Counted from the first letter of the stretch, positions 1 through 9,184 are shown. The stretch is DNA of 64,000 bases from Roseiarcus sp963732155 (GCA_963732155.1 CAVSYB010000013.1:496001-560000), one strand, 5' to 3'. Numbers and translations: made by a program. Notes: generated from the letters alone by a model not told the origin.

Positions 1-1631
1 GCCAGTTGCAGGACGCGACTGCGCTCGGCGGCAAGTCCCGCCGCCTCGACGCCTTCCTTGCCGATCGGCCTTTCCAGGGCCAGAGCGAGAAGCTGATCCC
101 GAAAGGCGGTCAGACCTCGATTGGACAGCTCGAGACTGGCAATTTCTTCAATGTGCCGCTCAAGCAGATGCGGATGATTGAGGAGGATCGCCAAAATGAC
201 GACATCTCTCGGCGCATCCTTCGGCTTTCCGGTCAGCGCCTGTCGCCTGGGCAAGGGATGGGCGGCGAATCCAAGCCGCGGGCTCTGGTTGTCGGGCCCG
301 GGCCGCCAGGCGCCTCTTTTTCCCGGCCGCGTCTGCGCCCTTTGCGGCGCGGCGGGCCGGCTCGAGCCAAAAAAGCTCGACAGGCGCGCCTCCATGTCCG
401 CCCGATAGTGGCGGCGAAGCGCTTCATCGCCGATCGTTCCCGTCGCCTCATGGAGCCGCCGCTCCAGCGCCGCGCGCCGCTCGGGCGTGTCGAAATGTCC
501 GCCCTCGACTTCGCGCAAGAACAGCATTTCGGCCAGCGGCCGCGCGGCCTCGATGACCCGTGCGATCTCGCCCTGCCCACCCGACCGTGCGAGGTCGTCC
601 GGATCTTGCCCTTCGGGCAGCAGCGCGAACCGCAACGTCCTGCCCGCCCCGATCAGCGGCAGCGCCAGATCGATGGCGCGGAACGCCGCCTTCTGCCCGG
701 CCTTGTCGCCGTCAAAACACAGGATCGGTTCGCCGGCCATTCGCCACAGCAGTTCGCATTGGTCGCCGGTGAGCGCGGTGCCGAGCGGCGCGACGGTCTG
801 AGGATAGCCGGCTTGCGACATCGCGATGACGTCGACATAGCCTTCGACGACGATAACCTCGCCCCTGTCATGGGCCGCCTTGCGCGCGCGATGATGGTTG
901 AACAGCACCGATCCCTTGTGGAAAAGCTCGGTGTCGGGAGAATTGAGGTATTTCGGCTTGATCGCGGCGTCCATCGCGCGGCCGCCGAAAGCGATGACCC
1001 GGCCGGTGCGGTCATGGATGGGGAACATCACGCGGTCCCGGAACCGGTCATAGGGCACGACGATGTCTTCGCCATGCACCAGCAGTCCGGCGGCGATCAT
1101 CGCCTCGGCGCCGACGCCTTTGGCCGCCAGCGCGTCCCGCAACGCAAAGCGTTCGGGCGGCGCATAGCCGAGCGAAAATTCGCGCTGGACGGCTGCGTCG
1201 ATGCGGCGATCCGCGAGATAGCCGCGCGCTTTCGCGCCGATCTTCTCGTGCAACGCCCTCTCGAAGAACGTCGCCGCCAGCCCCATCACCTCCTGCAGCG
1301 AGGCGCGCTTGCTGTCCTGCTCCTGGCTCTCTCGCGAGCGCTCCGGCATGGGAAGGCCCGCCATGTCGGCAAGGCGCTCGACCGCTTCAGGAAAGCTCAG
1401 GCCCTCGGTCTCCATCAGGAAATCGAAGACGTCTCCGTGCTTCTGGGCGGAGAAGTCGTGATAGAAGCCCTTTTGATCGTTGACGAAAAACGACGGCGTC
1501 TTTTCGGCGGTGAAAGGCGACAGGCCCGCCCATTCGCGGCCCTGCTTGCGCAATTTGACGCGCTTTCCCACCACCTCGGAAACGGGCAGGCGCGCGCGAA
1601 TTTCATCAAGGAAGGCGGGCGGGAATTTCAT
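1..1631 (-). CDS. dnaG: DNA primase DnaG (3' end outside window)
   Basis: Primase makes RNA primers at the replication fork. The start is ATG at 1631, giving a protein that begins MKFPPAFLDEIRARLPV; about 543 codons are inside the window and the C-terminal helicase-binding part lies beyond the left edge. The TOPRIM catalytic core is visible, with EGYVDV at residue 263 and the metal-binding DGD at 307-309. The N-terminal domain aligns with the CHC2 zinc-binding domain, but the cysteines are absent: it reads GLSPFTAEKTPSFF and later FYHDFSAQKHGD where zinc primases have CPFH and CFGCGxxGD. From memory this is shared by other alphaproteobacterial primases. The gene is last visible in a minus-strand series after the EAL/GGDEF gene, 90 bp away. 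Confidence 0.95.
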   Translation of the reverse strand, partial: MKFPPAFLDEIRARLPVSEVVGKRVKLRKQGREWAGLSPFTAEKTPSFFVNDQKGFYHDFSAQKHGDVFDFLMETEGLSFPEAVERLADMAGLPMPERSRESQEQDSKRASLQEVMGLAATFFERALHEKIGAKARGYLADRRIDAAVQREFSLGYAPPERFALRDALAAKGVGAEAMIAAGLLVHGEDIVVPYDRFRDRVMFPIHDRTGRVIAFGGRAMDAAIKPKYLNSPDTELFHKGSVLFNHHRARKAAHDRGEVIVVEGYVDVIAMSQAGYPQTVAPLGTALTGDQCELLWRMAGEPILCFDGDKAGQKAAFRAIDLALPLIGAGRTLRFALLPEGQDPDDLARSGGQGEIARVIEAARPLAEMLFLREVEGGHFDTPERRAALERRLHEATGTIGDEALRRHYRADMEARLSSFFGSSRPAAPQRAQTRPGKRGAWRPGPDNQSPRLGFAAHPLPRRQALTGKPKDAPRDVVILAILLNHPHLLERHIEEIASLELSNRGLTAFRDQLLALALERPIGKEGVEAAGLAAERSRVLQL

Positions 1632-1721
1632 CGAGGCCTCTCGTCCCAGATCGCCGCCGATGCGCGCCGCGGCAAGGCAAAACGCTTGTTTCTCCCCGAC
1701 TTCCACAGGCGCGGCGGCCGA

Positions 1722-4718
1722 TCAGCCGGCCTCCGCCCCCATCAGCTTGCGCGCCTCGGCGGCGTTCAGCGGCCGCCCGAACGCGTAGCCCTGCGCAAAC
1801 TCGCAGCCGAGCTGCGACAACTCAACGGCGTCGGATTCGGTCTCCGCGCCTTCCGCCACGACGTCCATGCCCAGATCATGGGCCATCGCGATCACCGATC
1901 GCAGGATCATCGGCCGGGCGCCGACGGCGTTCTGGCGCACCAGCGACTGGTCAATCTTAAGCGTGTCGAAATGATAACGCTGGAGATGCCCGAGCGAAGA
2001 ATAGCCCGTGCCGAAATCGTCGAGCGACAGTCCGGCGCCGATTTCACGGATCCGTTGCAGCATCTGCGCCGCAAATTCCGGATTTTCCATGACGAGGCCT
2101 TCCGTCAGCTCCAGTTTCAACGTGCCGCGCAGCACATAGCTTCGGCTCAGCGTCGCCTTCACATCGGTCAGCAGATCATGGCGCAACATTTGGCGCGAGG
2201 AAATGTTGACGCTTGCGAAGATCGGCGGCTCGACCTCCAGCGCCTTCTGCCAGGCGGAAAGCTCGCGCGCCGTCTGCTCCATGGCGAAAACGCCGAGGTC
2301 GACAATGATGCCCGTCTCTTCGGCCAGGGTGAAGAAATCTGCGGGGCTCAATTGTCCGAGTCTGGGATGATGCCATCGCAGCAGCGCTTCGAAGCCGGCC
2401 ACGGTGCGATCCTCCAACCGCACGATCGGTTGGAAAAGAACCTTGATTTCGTCGCGTTCGAGGGCGCGGCGCAGGTCGCTCTCCAGCGACGGCCGGTCGG
2501 ACCGCTGGGCGCGCATCGCCGGCGCAAAGAATTCGGCGCGATTGCCGCCAGTTTTCTTGGCGTTGGCCATCGCAATCTCCGCGTCCTTGACGAGTTCGCC
2601 GCCTTTGGCGCGGAGCTGAGGGTCGAACAGGGCGACCCCGATCGAGACGGTGAGCGCGACCTCCCGCTCGCCGAAACTGATCGGCGTGGCGAGATTGTCG
2701 CGGATCGATTCGACGATTTCGGAGATCTGGTCGGGGGTTCCGTCGATCATCACGATGGCGCCAAACTGGTCGCCGGCGAGCCGCGCCAACGTGTCTCCGG
2801 GCGGCAGATTGCGCGCGAGCCGTCGCGCGACGGTCAGCAGGACCGAATCGCCGAACGAAAGGCCGATCGCCTCGTTGATCTGCTTAAAGCGGTCGACATC
2901 GATCACCAGCACAGCGGGCGCCGCGCCGCCGGATCGCCGCGCAGCGATCAGCGCCGTCTCCAGCCGGTCGAAAAACAGCTCACGGTTGGGCAGGCCGGTC
3001 AGATTGTCATGCACTGCATCGTGCAGCATACGCTCTTCGGCGGTCTTGATCTCCGTGACGTCCGACAGGGCGCCAATGACGCGAACGACCTCGCCCTCGG
3101 CGTTGACCACCGGGCGCGCCTTCATGACGAACCAGAAGTAATGGCCGTCCGCGGCGCGCAGGCGAATATCGTGATTGATGCGGCCGCATCGCTGCTGAAG
3201 GACGCTGTCGAGCGCCGCCTTGTATCGGTCGCGGTCCATCGGATGGAGGACCTCGAGCCAGGACGCGGCGGGTCCTTCCAGCGCGCCGCGCCTCAGGCCG
3301 AGCTGGGCCTCGATCTCCGAACCGACATAGATCTGGTCCTGGTCGACGTTCCAGTCGAATATCGCGTCGCCGCAGCCGGTCATCGCCAAAGCGCGACGCT
3401 GCGAGTCGACGCCGCGGAAACCGGCGACGCCCGAACCCGAAAAGGCGTTCTGCATCACGGTGAAGCCGATCAGCATGACGATCAGCACCAGGCCGCCGAT
3501 CAGCCCCGGCGAGGCCAGGTCATTCGTCAGCGCGCCGGTCACCGTGAAGCCCGCGCCGATCACCCACACCAGCAGCAGAAACCAGGTTGGGATCAGCATC
3601 ACCGCGCGATCGGACCCGCGCGCCGCCAGGTTGAGAATGAGAATGAACCCGATGCCGGCGACGGTGGCGATCGATATGCGGGCGACGCCGGCGGCGATCG
3701 GCGCATTGTAGATCGACAGCGCGACGACCGCGGCCATCAGCGACAGCCAGACGGCGGCGATATGGGAATAGCGCACGTGCCAGCGCCGCAGATTGAGATA
3801 GGCGAACAGGAAAATGATCAGCGTCGCGCCGAGCGTCGCCTCCACGCCGGCGCGCCAGACGCGCTCAGCCTCGTCCTCGAAGCCGAATATCTTGCGCCAG
3901 AAGCCGAAGTCGATGCAGACGTAAGCCAGGACCGTCCACGCCAGCGCCGCGGCGGCGGGGAAGATCAGGGCGCCCCTGACGACAAAGACGGTGGTCAGAA
4001 ACAGGGCCAGCAGGCCGGCGACGCCGATCACAATCCCCTGATAGAGCGTGAGGCTCGTCGCCTTCTCCTTGTAGGCGTCCGGCTCCCAAAGATAGATCTG
4101 CGGCAGGTTCGCGGTGCGCAATTCGGCGACGTAGGTGACCGTCGTGCCGGGATCGAGGGTCAGCCGGAAAACGTCGGCGTCCACCATGTCGTCGCGCTCA
4201 GGCGCGACGCCTTGACTCGCCGTGATGGTGGTGATGCGGCTCGAGCCGAGATCCGGCCACAGCACGCCCGACCCGACGAGCCGAAAGTGGGGCGCGACGA
4301 TCAGGCGCACAAGTTGCTCGTCCGAGTCGTTGGTCAGCGCGAAAACGATCCAGGAAGGTTGGCCGCCGGCCTCCAGCGCGCTGACTTCGATCCGGCGCAC
4401 AATTCCGTCGGCGCCCGGCGCCGTGGAGACCTGGATGCGGTCGCCCTGCGCGCTGTAATGTTCGACGACGCTGGTCAGATCGATCGCGTCGGCGTCGATT
4501 GGAACGCGTATCGATTGCACCGCGAAAGCCGGCAGGCAGCCGACGGCGAAGAAAAACGACATTGCGATGAAGCGCAGCAGCCGGCGCCTCAGTACGCCGC
4601 CGTCGCTCGCGCAGCGCCGATCTTGCGCGCGCCAGGCAGGATCACCTCCGCGCCTCGGCGCGCCAGGATGGTTTGAAGACAGGCCGCGATCAGCCAATGT
4701 CCGGTCCCCGTAGCACAC
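1722..4718 (-). CDS. Membrane PAS-GGDEF-EAL protein, probable c-di-GMP phosphodiesterase
   Basis: 998 residues in the longest frame. An arginine-rich stretch and hydrophobic segment (about 43-66) look like a signal peptide. A periplasmic beta-rich domain follows (about 67-215), then about seven membrane helices (about 225-425), a layout like 7TMR-DISM receptors. A PAS domain lies at about 440-555, GGDEF at 565-725 and EAL at 740-990. The cyclase signature is degenerate (AGDQF at 648-652), so cyclase activity is doubtful. The EAL part looks catalytic, with EALLRW at 777-782, DDFGTGYSSL at 900-909 and KIDQSLV at 921-927. The likely role is c-di-GMP hydrolysis controlled by a periplasmic or PAS signal. 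The start is uncertain: the ATG at 4718 overlaps the acetyltransferase gene by 29 bp, and an internal ATG at 4562 would remove the arginines. Confidence 0.88.
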   Translation of the reverse strand: MCYGDRTLADRGLSSNHPGAPRRGGDPAWRAQDRRCASDGGVLRRRLLRFIAMSFFFAVGCLPAFAVQSIRVPIDADAIDLTSVVEHYSAQGDRIQVSTAPGADGIVRRIEVSALEAGGQPSWIVFALTNDSDEQLVRLIVAPHFRLVGSGVLWPDLGSSRITTITASQGVAPERDDMVDADVFRLTLDPGTTVTYVAELRTANLPQIYLWEPDAYKEKATSLTLYQGIVIGVAGLLALFLTTVFVVRGALIFPAAAALAWTVLAYVCIDFGFWRKIFGFEDEAERVWRAGVEATLGATLIIFLFAYLNLRRWHVRYSHIAAVWLSLMAAVVALSIYNAPIAAGVARISIATVAGIGFILILNLAARGSDRAVMLIPTWFLLLVWVIGAGFTVTGALTNDLASPGLIGGLVLIVMLIGFTVMQNAFSGSGVAGFRGVDSQRRALAMTGCGDAIFDWNVDQDQIYVGSEIEAQLGLRRGALEGPAASWLEVLHPMDRDRYKAALDSVLQQRCGRINHDIRLRAADGHYFWFVMKARPVVNAEGEVVRVIGALSDVTEIKTAEERMLHDAVHDNLTGLPNRELFFDRLETALIAARRSGGAAPAVLVIDVDRFKQINEAIGLSFGDSVLLTVARRLARNLPPGDTLARLAGDQFGAIVMIDGTPDQISEIVESIRDNLATPISFGEREVALTVSIGVALFDPQLRAKGGELVKDAEIAMANAKKTGGNRAEFFAPAMRAQRSDRPSLESDLRRALERDEIKVLFQPIVRLEDRTVAGFEALLRWHHPRLGQLSPADFFTLAEETGIIVDLGVFAMEQTARELSAWQKALEVEPPIFASVNISSRQMLRHDLLTDVKATLSRSYVLRGTLKLELTEGLVMENPEFAAQMLQRIREIGAGLSLDDFGTGYSSLGHLQRYHFDTLKIDQSLVRQNAVGARPMILRSVIAMAHDLGMDVVAEGAETESDAVELSQLGCEFAQGYAFGRPLNAAEARKLMGAEAG

Positions 4719-5307
4719 GGGCGCGCGCGGCGTCGCTTTCCAGAAGACCGAACAAATAGTGGTCCCGCCAGTCGCCGTTGATGCACAGATAGGCGCGCGC
4801 GAAGCCCTCGCGTTGAAAGCCGTTGCGTTCGAGTAGTGTCGCCGAGGCGACGTTGGCGGGGATGCAAGCCGCCTCGAGGCGATGCAGACGCAAGGTCGAA
4901 AAGGCGAAGGCTGCAGCGACCGCCACCGCGCGCGTCATATGGCCCTTGCCGGCGTGCGGGGCGCCCATCCAATAGCCGAGCGTGGCGGTCTGCGCGACGC
5001 CGCGCCTGATCCCGCCGATCGTCAGACCGCCGAACAGGGTGTTCGAGCCTTCCTCAAATATCAGGAAAGAGAACGACTCGTCGCGCGCGATCTCGTCGGC
5101 CTGACGGCGCAAGCGACGGCGGAACGCCCCGCGCGTGAGATCGTCGGCCGGCCAGGTCGGTTCCCAGGGGGTCAGGAAGTCGCGGCTTTTCTCCCGCAAC
5201 GCCGCCCAGGCCAAATAGTCGTCGCTCTGGGCAGGCCGCAGAAAAAGGCCGCCGCCGCGCAACAGCGGCGCGGGGTCGACGGCTCGGGTTACGCGAAACA
5301 GCGCCAT
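4690..5307 (-). CDS. GNAT acetyltransferase, RimJ/RimL-like
   Basis: 205-residue acetyl-CoA-dependent N-acetyltransferase. The N-terminal strand LRGGGLFLRPAQSDDYLAW is typical of the RimJ/RimL branch, which acetylates N-termini of ribosomal or other proteins. The acetyl-CoA pocket is seen in LGYWMGAPHAGKGHMTRAV (about residues 110-128), followed by the LHRLEAACIPANVASATLLERNGF strand-helix block typical of the family. It lies between the M16 peptidase gene (9 bp gap) and the EAL/GGDEF gene (29 bp overlap on the longest start), so cotranscription is likely. The substrate cannot be told from the sequence. Confidence 0.9.
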   Translation of the reverse strand: MALFRVTRAVDPAPLLRGGGLFLRPAQSDDYLAWAALREKSRDFLTPWEPTWPADDLTRGAFRRRLRRQADEIARDESFSFLIFEEGSNTLFGGLTIGGIRRGVAQTATLGYWMGAPHAGKGHMTRAVAVAAAFAFSTLRLHRLEAACIPANVASATLLERNGFQREGFARAYLCINGDWRDHYLFGLLESDAARARVLRGPDIG

Positions 5308-5316
5308 CGCGCGCCC

Positions 5317-6579
5317 TCAGTTGCCGGCCAGGCGTCGGGCAACGCGAGCCTGGTCCATGACTTTGCCAGTGCGCCCGACGGCCGCTATCGTCGGCGTGGA
5401 TCTCAGCATCGCGGCGCCCGCTTCGCGAACGTCGCGGACATTGAGCCTCTCGATGCGCGCGATCATCTCCTCGACGCCGAGAGGGCGCCCGTAGATCAGC
5501 ATCTGGCGCGCGATCTGCTGCGTGCGCGCGCCGGATGATTCGAGCGCGGTGAGCAGCGAGACCTTCATCTGCGCCTTGGCGCGCTGAACCTCCTCTTCGG
5601 TCAGCGACGCTGCCGCCTCGCTCAGGCAATCGAGCGCCGCGTCCATCAACTCGCCGGAGTCTCTCGGCGACGTCGCCGCATAAACCCCCATCAGGCCGAC
5701 ATCGGAATAGGCCCAATGAAACGAATAGATCGAATAGGCGAGGCCGCGTTTCTCGCGCACCTCCTGAAACAGCCGGGACGACATGCCGCCGCCCGCCGCC
5801 GCGGCGAACACATGAGCTGCGTCGTGGTCCGGCGCGTGAACCGCGCGCCCTTCGAATCCGACGATAATATGAGTCTGACCGAGAGGCTTCTTGGTCATGG
5901 TCTCGCCGCCGCGATAAGTCGCCGGCAAAGCGATCGGCGCTTCCCGGCGGCCCAACGGCTCAAAACGCTTGGCGCTCAACTCGACGATCTCGGCATGCTC
6001 GAGCGCGCCGGCGCCGGCCACGATCATGGCGCCGGCCAGATAGTGGCTACGCAGGTAGCCATGAATCGCAGTGCGGTCGAAGGCGCCGACGCGCTCCGGC
6101 GTGCCGAGAATCGGGCGGCCGATCGGCTGCCCGGGCCACGCCGCCGAGGTGAATCGATCGAAAACGAGATCGTCGGGCGCGTCCTCGACCGCGCCGATTT
6201 CTTGCAGGATGACGCCTTTCTCACGCTCCAGTTCGGCGGCGTCGAACGCACTGTCCGTGAGAATGTCGGCGAGAATATCGAGCGCCAGTTCGGCGTCCTC
6301 TCCCAGAACGCGCGCGAGATAGGCGGTCTGCTCGACGCCGGTCTCGGCGTTGAGGTCGCCGCCGGCGTTCTCGATCGCCTCGGCGATGTCGCGCGCGCTG
6401 CGTCGGCGCGTGCCCTTGAAGGCCATGTGTTCGAGCAGATGCGACAACCCGTGTTCGTGGGTCAGTTCATGCCGCGATCCGGCGCCGACGAACACGCCGA
6501 GCGAGGCGGTCTTGAGATGCGGCATGGCGTCGGTGACGACGCGCAGGCCCGAGGGAAGGGTGGTGATCTCGACGCTCAT
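5317..6579 (-). CDS. M16 family zinc metallopeptidase (processing-peptidase type)
   Basis: 420 residues, the usual length for the single-domain-pair bacterial relatives of mitochondrial processing peptidase beta. The inverted zinc motif HLLEH is at residues 47-51 and the third ligand is probably E127 in ILQEI, 76 residues downstream as expected for M16. The C-terminal half has the glycine-rich FAAAAGGGMSSRLFQEVREK block typical of the family. The ATG at 6579 overlaps the thrC stop by one base (TGATG), so translation is probably coupled. The thrC-M16-acetyltransferase order is, from memory, common in Hyphomicrobiales. The physiological substrate is unknown. Confidence 0.94.
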   Translation of the reverse strand: MSVEITTLPSGLRVVTDAMPHLKTASLGVFVGAGSRHELTHEHGLSHLLEHMAFKGTRRRSARDIAEAIENAGGDLNAETGVEQTAYLARVLGEDAELALDILADILTDSAFDAAELEREKGVILQEIGAVEDAPDDLVFDRFTSAAWPGQPIGRPILGTPERVGAFDRTAIHGYLRSHYLAGAMIVAGAGALEHAEIVELSAKRFEPLGRREAPIALPATYRGGETMTKKPLGQTHIIVGFEGRAVHAPDHDAAHVFAAAAGGGMSSRLFQEVREKRGLAYSIYSFHWAYSDVGLMGVYAATSPRDSGELMDAALDCLSEAAASLTEEEVQRAKAQMKVSLLTALESSGARTQQIARQMLIYGRPLGVEEMIARIERLNVRDVREAGAAMLRSTPTIAAVGRTGKVMDQARVARRLAGN

Positions 6580-7979
6580 CAGGCGGCCCGCGCGCGCTCA
6601 CGAACGAATCGCTCGACGGCGCCCCGGTCGTTCGGCAGAACTGTAAAGCGCTCCCGGCGCTGCATCAAATCGGCCAGATGCTCCGGTAGGGGCGGTCGCC
6701 GGCCGATCGCCCGTTCGACCGCGTCGGGGAATTTGGCGGGATGCGCGGTGGAAAGAACGATCATCGGCGTCGCTGGAGCGCGCGCCAAGGCGCGTCGCGC
6801 CGCGCTGACCGCCACTGCCGTATGGGGATCGATCACGGCGCCGCTCTCCTCGAACGTGCGGGTCATTTCCCGCGCGCAAGCCGCCTCGTCGGTCGAGAAG
6901 GCGTCAAACGAATCGCGGATGAATTGCAGCGGCGCCGGCGCGATGGAGAATTCGCCGGATTGCGCCAGGCTGGCCATCAGCCCGCGCACCGCGCCGGCGT
7001 CGCGGCGGTAGGCCTCGAACAGCAGGCGCTCGAAATTCGACGAGACCTGGATGTCCATCGACGGCGATTGCGTCGCGACCACCCGCTGCTTGCGATAGAG
7101 GCCGCTCTCCAGCGCGCGCGCCAGAATGTCGTTTTCGTTGGTGGCGATCACCAGCCGCTCGACCGGCAGGCCCATCCGTTTGGCGCAATAGCCGGCGAAG
7201 ACGTCGCCGAAATTGCCGGTCGGCACGGTGAACGACACGCGCCGCATCGGCGCGCCGAGCGCGACCGCGCTGGTGAAGTAGTAGACGACTTGCGCGGCGA
7301 TCCGCGCCCAGTTGATCGAGTTGACGCCGGACAGGGCTAGCGAATCACGAAACGCCGGATCGTTGAACAGGCCCTTCAGGATCGCCTGGCAATCGTCGAA
7401 ATCGCCCTCAACGGCGATCGCGTGGACGTTGGGCTTGTCGACCGTGGTCATCTGCCGGCGCTGCACCTCGGACACCCGCCCGTGCGGATAGAGAATGAAC
7501 ACGTCGGTCTGCGAAAGGCCGCCGAACGCCTCGATCGCCGCCGCCCCGGTGTCGCCGGACGTCGCGCCGAGAATCGTGGCGCGCCGGCCGCGCTTGCGCA
7601 ACACGTGATCCATCAAACGGCCGAGCCATTGCATGGCGAAATCCTTGAAGGCCAGCGTCGGCCCGTGAAACAGTTCGAGCACGAACAGATTGTCGCCGAT
7701 CTGGACCAGCGGGGCCGTGGCCGGATGGCGAAAACCGGCGTAGGCGTCCCGCGCCATCGAACCCAGTTCGCCCGCGCTCAGTTCGCCGTCGACGAACGGC
7801 GCGGTCAAGGCGGCCGCCGCTTGCGCATAGGGCGCGCCGGCCAGCGCGCCGATCGCCGCCGGCGCGATCGTCGGCATGGTTTCGGGAACGTAAAGGCCGC
7901 CGTCGCGGGCAAGGCCGGCGAGGAACGCGTCGGAAAAGCCGATTCTCGGCGCTTCCCCGCGCGTTGACACATAAGACAC
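6579..7979 (-). CDS. thrC: Threonine synthase
   Basis: Converts O-phosphohomoserine to threonine and phosphate with PLP, the last step of threonine biosynthesis. With a GTG start at 7979 the protein has 466 residues and begins (M)SYVSTRGEAPRIGF, matching the family N-terminus; the open frame continues upstream to 8156 without homology. The PLP lysine is K112 in the motif FHGPTLAFKDF. ATSGDTGAAAIEAF (phosphate-binding loop) and TGNFGDVFAGYCAKRMGLP are also visible. A GGGGAAA tract sits about 8 bases upstream of the GTG. First gene of the minus-strand series ending in dnaG. Confidence 0.95.
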   Translation of the reverse strand: MSYVSTRGEAPRIGFSDAFLAGLARDGGLYVPETMPTIAPAAIGALAGAPYAQAAAALTAPFVDGELSAGELGSMARDAYAGFRHPATAPLVQIGDNLFVLELFHGPTLAFKDFAMQWLGRLMDHVLRKRGRRATILGATSGDTGAAAIEAFGGLSQTDVFILYPHGRVSEVQRRQMTTVDKPNVHAIAVEGDFDDCQAILKGLFNDPAFRDSLALSGVNSINWARIAAQVVYYFTSAVALGAPMRRVSFTVPTGNFGDVFAGYCAKRMGLPVERLVIATNENDILARALESGLYRKQRVVATQSPSMDIQVSSNFERLLFEAYRRDAGAVRGLMASLAQSGEFSIAPAPLQFIRDSFDAFSTDEAACAREMTRTFEESGAVIDPHTAVAVSAARRALARAPATPMIVLSTAHPAKFPDAVERAIGRRPPLPEHLADLMQRRERFTVLPNDRGAVERFVRERARAA

Positions 7980-8355
7980 GTGAGATTTTTCCCCGATAAG
8001 GCGCGCGAGGTCTATCGCATTTCCCGCCAAAGGCGAAGCCGAGCCCCTCAAAGCAAAAACAATGCGGCCAAACAAAGACCTGGGGGCGGAGCCATCGCGT
8101 TCGGCGTCGACCGACGGTCCGCTCCCAAATGATGGTGATGGTGGGGCGCCGTCCATGAAACTCCATCACCGTCAAAGGGGGGAATTGCGAATGTGTCGCG
8201 ATAATGGACCCGGCGGAGGCTCTCAGAGATTTCAAAGATTACGCGCCACGGCTAAGTCCCTTTAAAATAAGCGGCTTTCCCGGTGCAGGTTATCGCGACG
8301 GAATGGAAGCCTGATTTTCCTGTCAGACCTACAGGTTTTTGTGGTACAAAAAGCG
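7980..8355. other. Intergenic region between thrC and the parDE-like pair
   Basis: 376 bp between divergent genes. It should hold the thrC promoter and, at its right end, the toxin-antitoxin promoter. Apart from the short dyad at 8319-8335, no convincing gene, RNA or terminator is seen. Short frames crossing it lack family features and are treated as chance. Confidence 0.6.
8319..8335. promoter_or_regulatory. Dyad CCTGT-N7-ACAGG, possible ParD operator
   Basis: Perfect 5-bp inverted repeat (CCTGT at 8319-8323, ACAGG at 8331-8335) placed 20 bp before the antitoxin ATG. Type II antitoxins usually bind short dyads over their own promoter, so autoregulation is inferred from position only. Confidence 0.35.
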
Positions 8356-8616
8356 ATGATGATCACGCTGAATCCGGAACAGGAAGCACAGCTCAAAATT
8401 CGCGTGGCGAGCGGCGATTTTGCTTCGGTCGAAGAGGCGGCGCGCCAGCTCATTGACGAGGCCCTGGTCGAGCGCGCGCTTGAGGAAAACGACGATATGG
8501 CGTGGGCGAAGCCCTATGTCGACGAAGCCCTGGCCGAGGTTGCGCGCGGCGAGGAGATCACCGTTGAGGAGCACAAGGCTCGCAACGCGGCAAGGCTCGC
8601 GGCGCTCAGAACCTAG
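8356..8616 (+). CDS. ParD/CopG-like antitoxin
   Basis: 86-residue antitoxin of a type II toxin-antitoxin pair. The N-terminus MMITLNPEQEAQLKIRVASG followed by FASVEEAARQLIDEAL is a ribbon-helix-helix DNA-binding domain of the ParD type. The charged C-terminal helix (VARGEEITVEEHKARNAARL) is where such proteins wrap the toxin. A GTG at 8341 in the same frame is an alternative start. The stop overlaps the toxin start codon by one base (TAGTG), showing tight coupling. The pair should act as an addiction module or growth regulator. Confidence 0.85.
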   Translation: MMITLNPEQEAQLKIRVASGDFASVEEAARQLIDEALVERALEENDDMAWAKPYVDEALAEVARGEEITVEEHKARNAARLAALRT

Positions 8617-8927
8617 TGGCGCGCGTCATCGTCACACCGTCCGCCGACGCGGACGCTGCTGGGATCATCGCTTATCTTGAGGCCAAGGCAGGATACGGCG
8701 TCGCCGCAAGGTACAACGCTTCTTTCGAACAGCTCTATGACAACCTGGCGGACTTCCCCGACGCCGGCGCGCCACGCCCCAAAATTGGCTCGAATATTCG
8801 CATCGGCGTCGTTTCCCGCTACGTCGTGATCTACAGGCGCACGGAGGCCGACGGCACTGTGAGGGTGCTTCGTATCGTTCACGGCAGCCGCAGGATCACC
8901 GGCAAGCTGCTTCACGGCGCATCGTGA
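8616..8927 (+). CDS. ParE/RelE-superfamily toxin
   Basis: 103 residues from a GTG start, directly coupled to the antitoxin. The sequence shows the ParE fold signature: a helical hairpin (ADAAGIIAYLEAKAG), then the strands IRIGVVSRYVVIYRR and VRVLRIVHGSRR. ParE members poison DNA gyrase and RelE members cut ribosomal mRNA; the presence of a ParD-type partner favours ParE, but the target is not proven. Its stop overlaps by GTGA the start of the next, chimeric frame, which suggests a recombination junction at this point. Confidence 0.85.
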   Translation: MARVIVTPSADADAAGIIAYLEAKAGYGVAARYNASFEQLYDNLADFPDAGAPRPKIGSNIRIGVVSRYVVIYRRTEADGTVRVLRIVHGSRRITGKLLHGAS

Positions 8928-9184
8928 TCCACGGCTACGCGCGGGCATCGACGGATGGCCAGTCCTTCGAAACGAGCGGCGCGCCGTTGAAGAGCGTGCT
9001 CGATCCCCGACGCAAGCGCGAGATCGAACTCATGGCGAGACCCGCGATGACGAACGAGCGCGCCAAAATCTCGCTGCGCGTGTCCAAGCGCGACCTGACG
9101 CGCCTGAAGTCGCGCGCGCTCCGGGAAGGCATACCCTGCCAGACGCTGATCAATGCGCTGATCCATAAGTACGTCTCGGATTGA
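8924..9184 (+). pseudogene. Chimeric frame: serine-resolvase N-terminus joined to antitoxin-like C-terminus
   Basis: 86 codons from GTG. Residues 1-14 (MIHGYARASTDGQS) match the first strand of serine recombinases, including the catalytic serine context ARxST. No resolvase sequence follows. From about residue 22 the frame reads LKSVLDPRRKREIE and then ISLRVSKRDLTRLKSRALREG and PCQTLINALIHKYVSD, a pattern typical of CopG-like antitoxins. It is therefore a fusion of two gene remnants, or an antitoxin that has gained a foreign start. It overlaps the ParE stop by 4 bp. No cognate toxin follows. If translated, the C-terminal part could still bind DNA. Confidence 0.55.

Noticed and set aside
6..4676. 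1,556-codon open frame on the plus strand
   Set aside because: It is antisense to dnaG and the EAL/GGDEF gene, and its product is Arg/Ala/Gln-rich without domains. High GC at third positions opens such frames.
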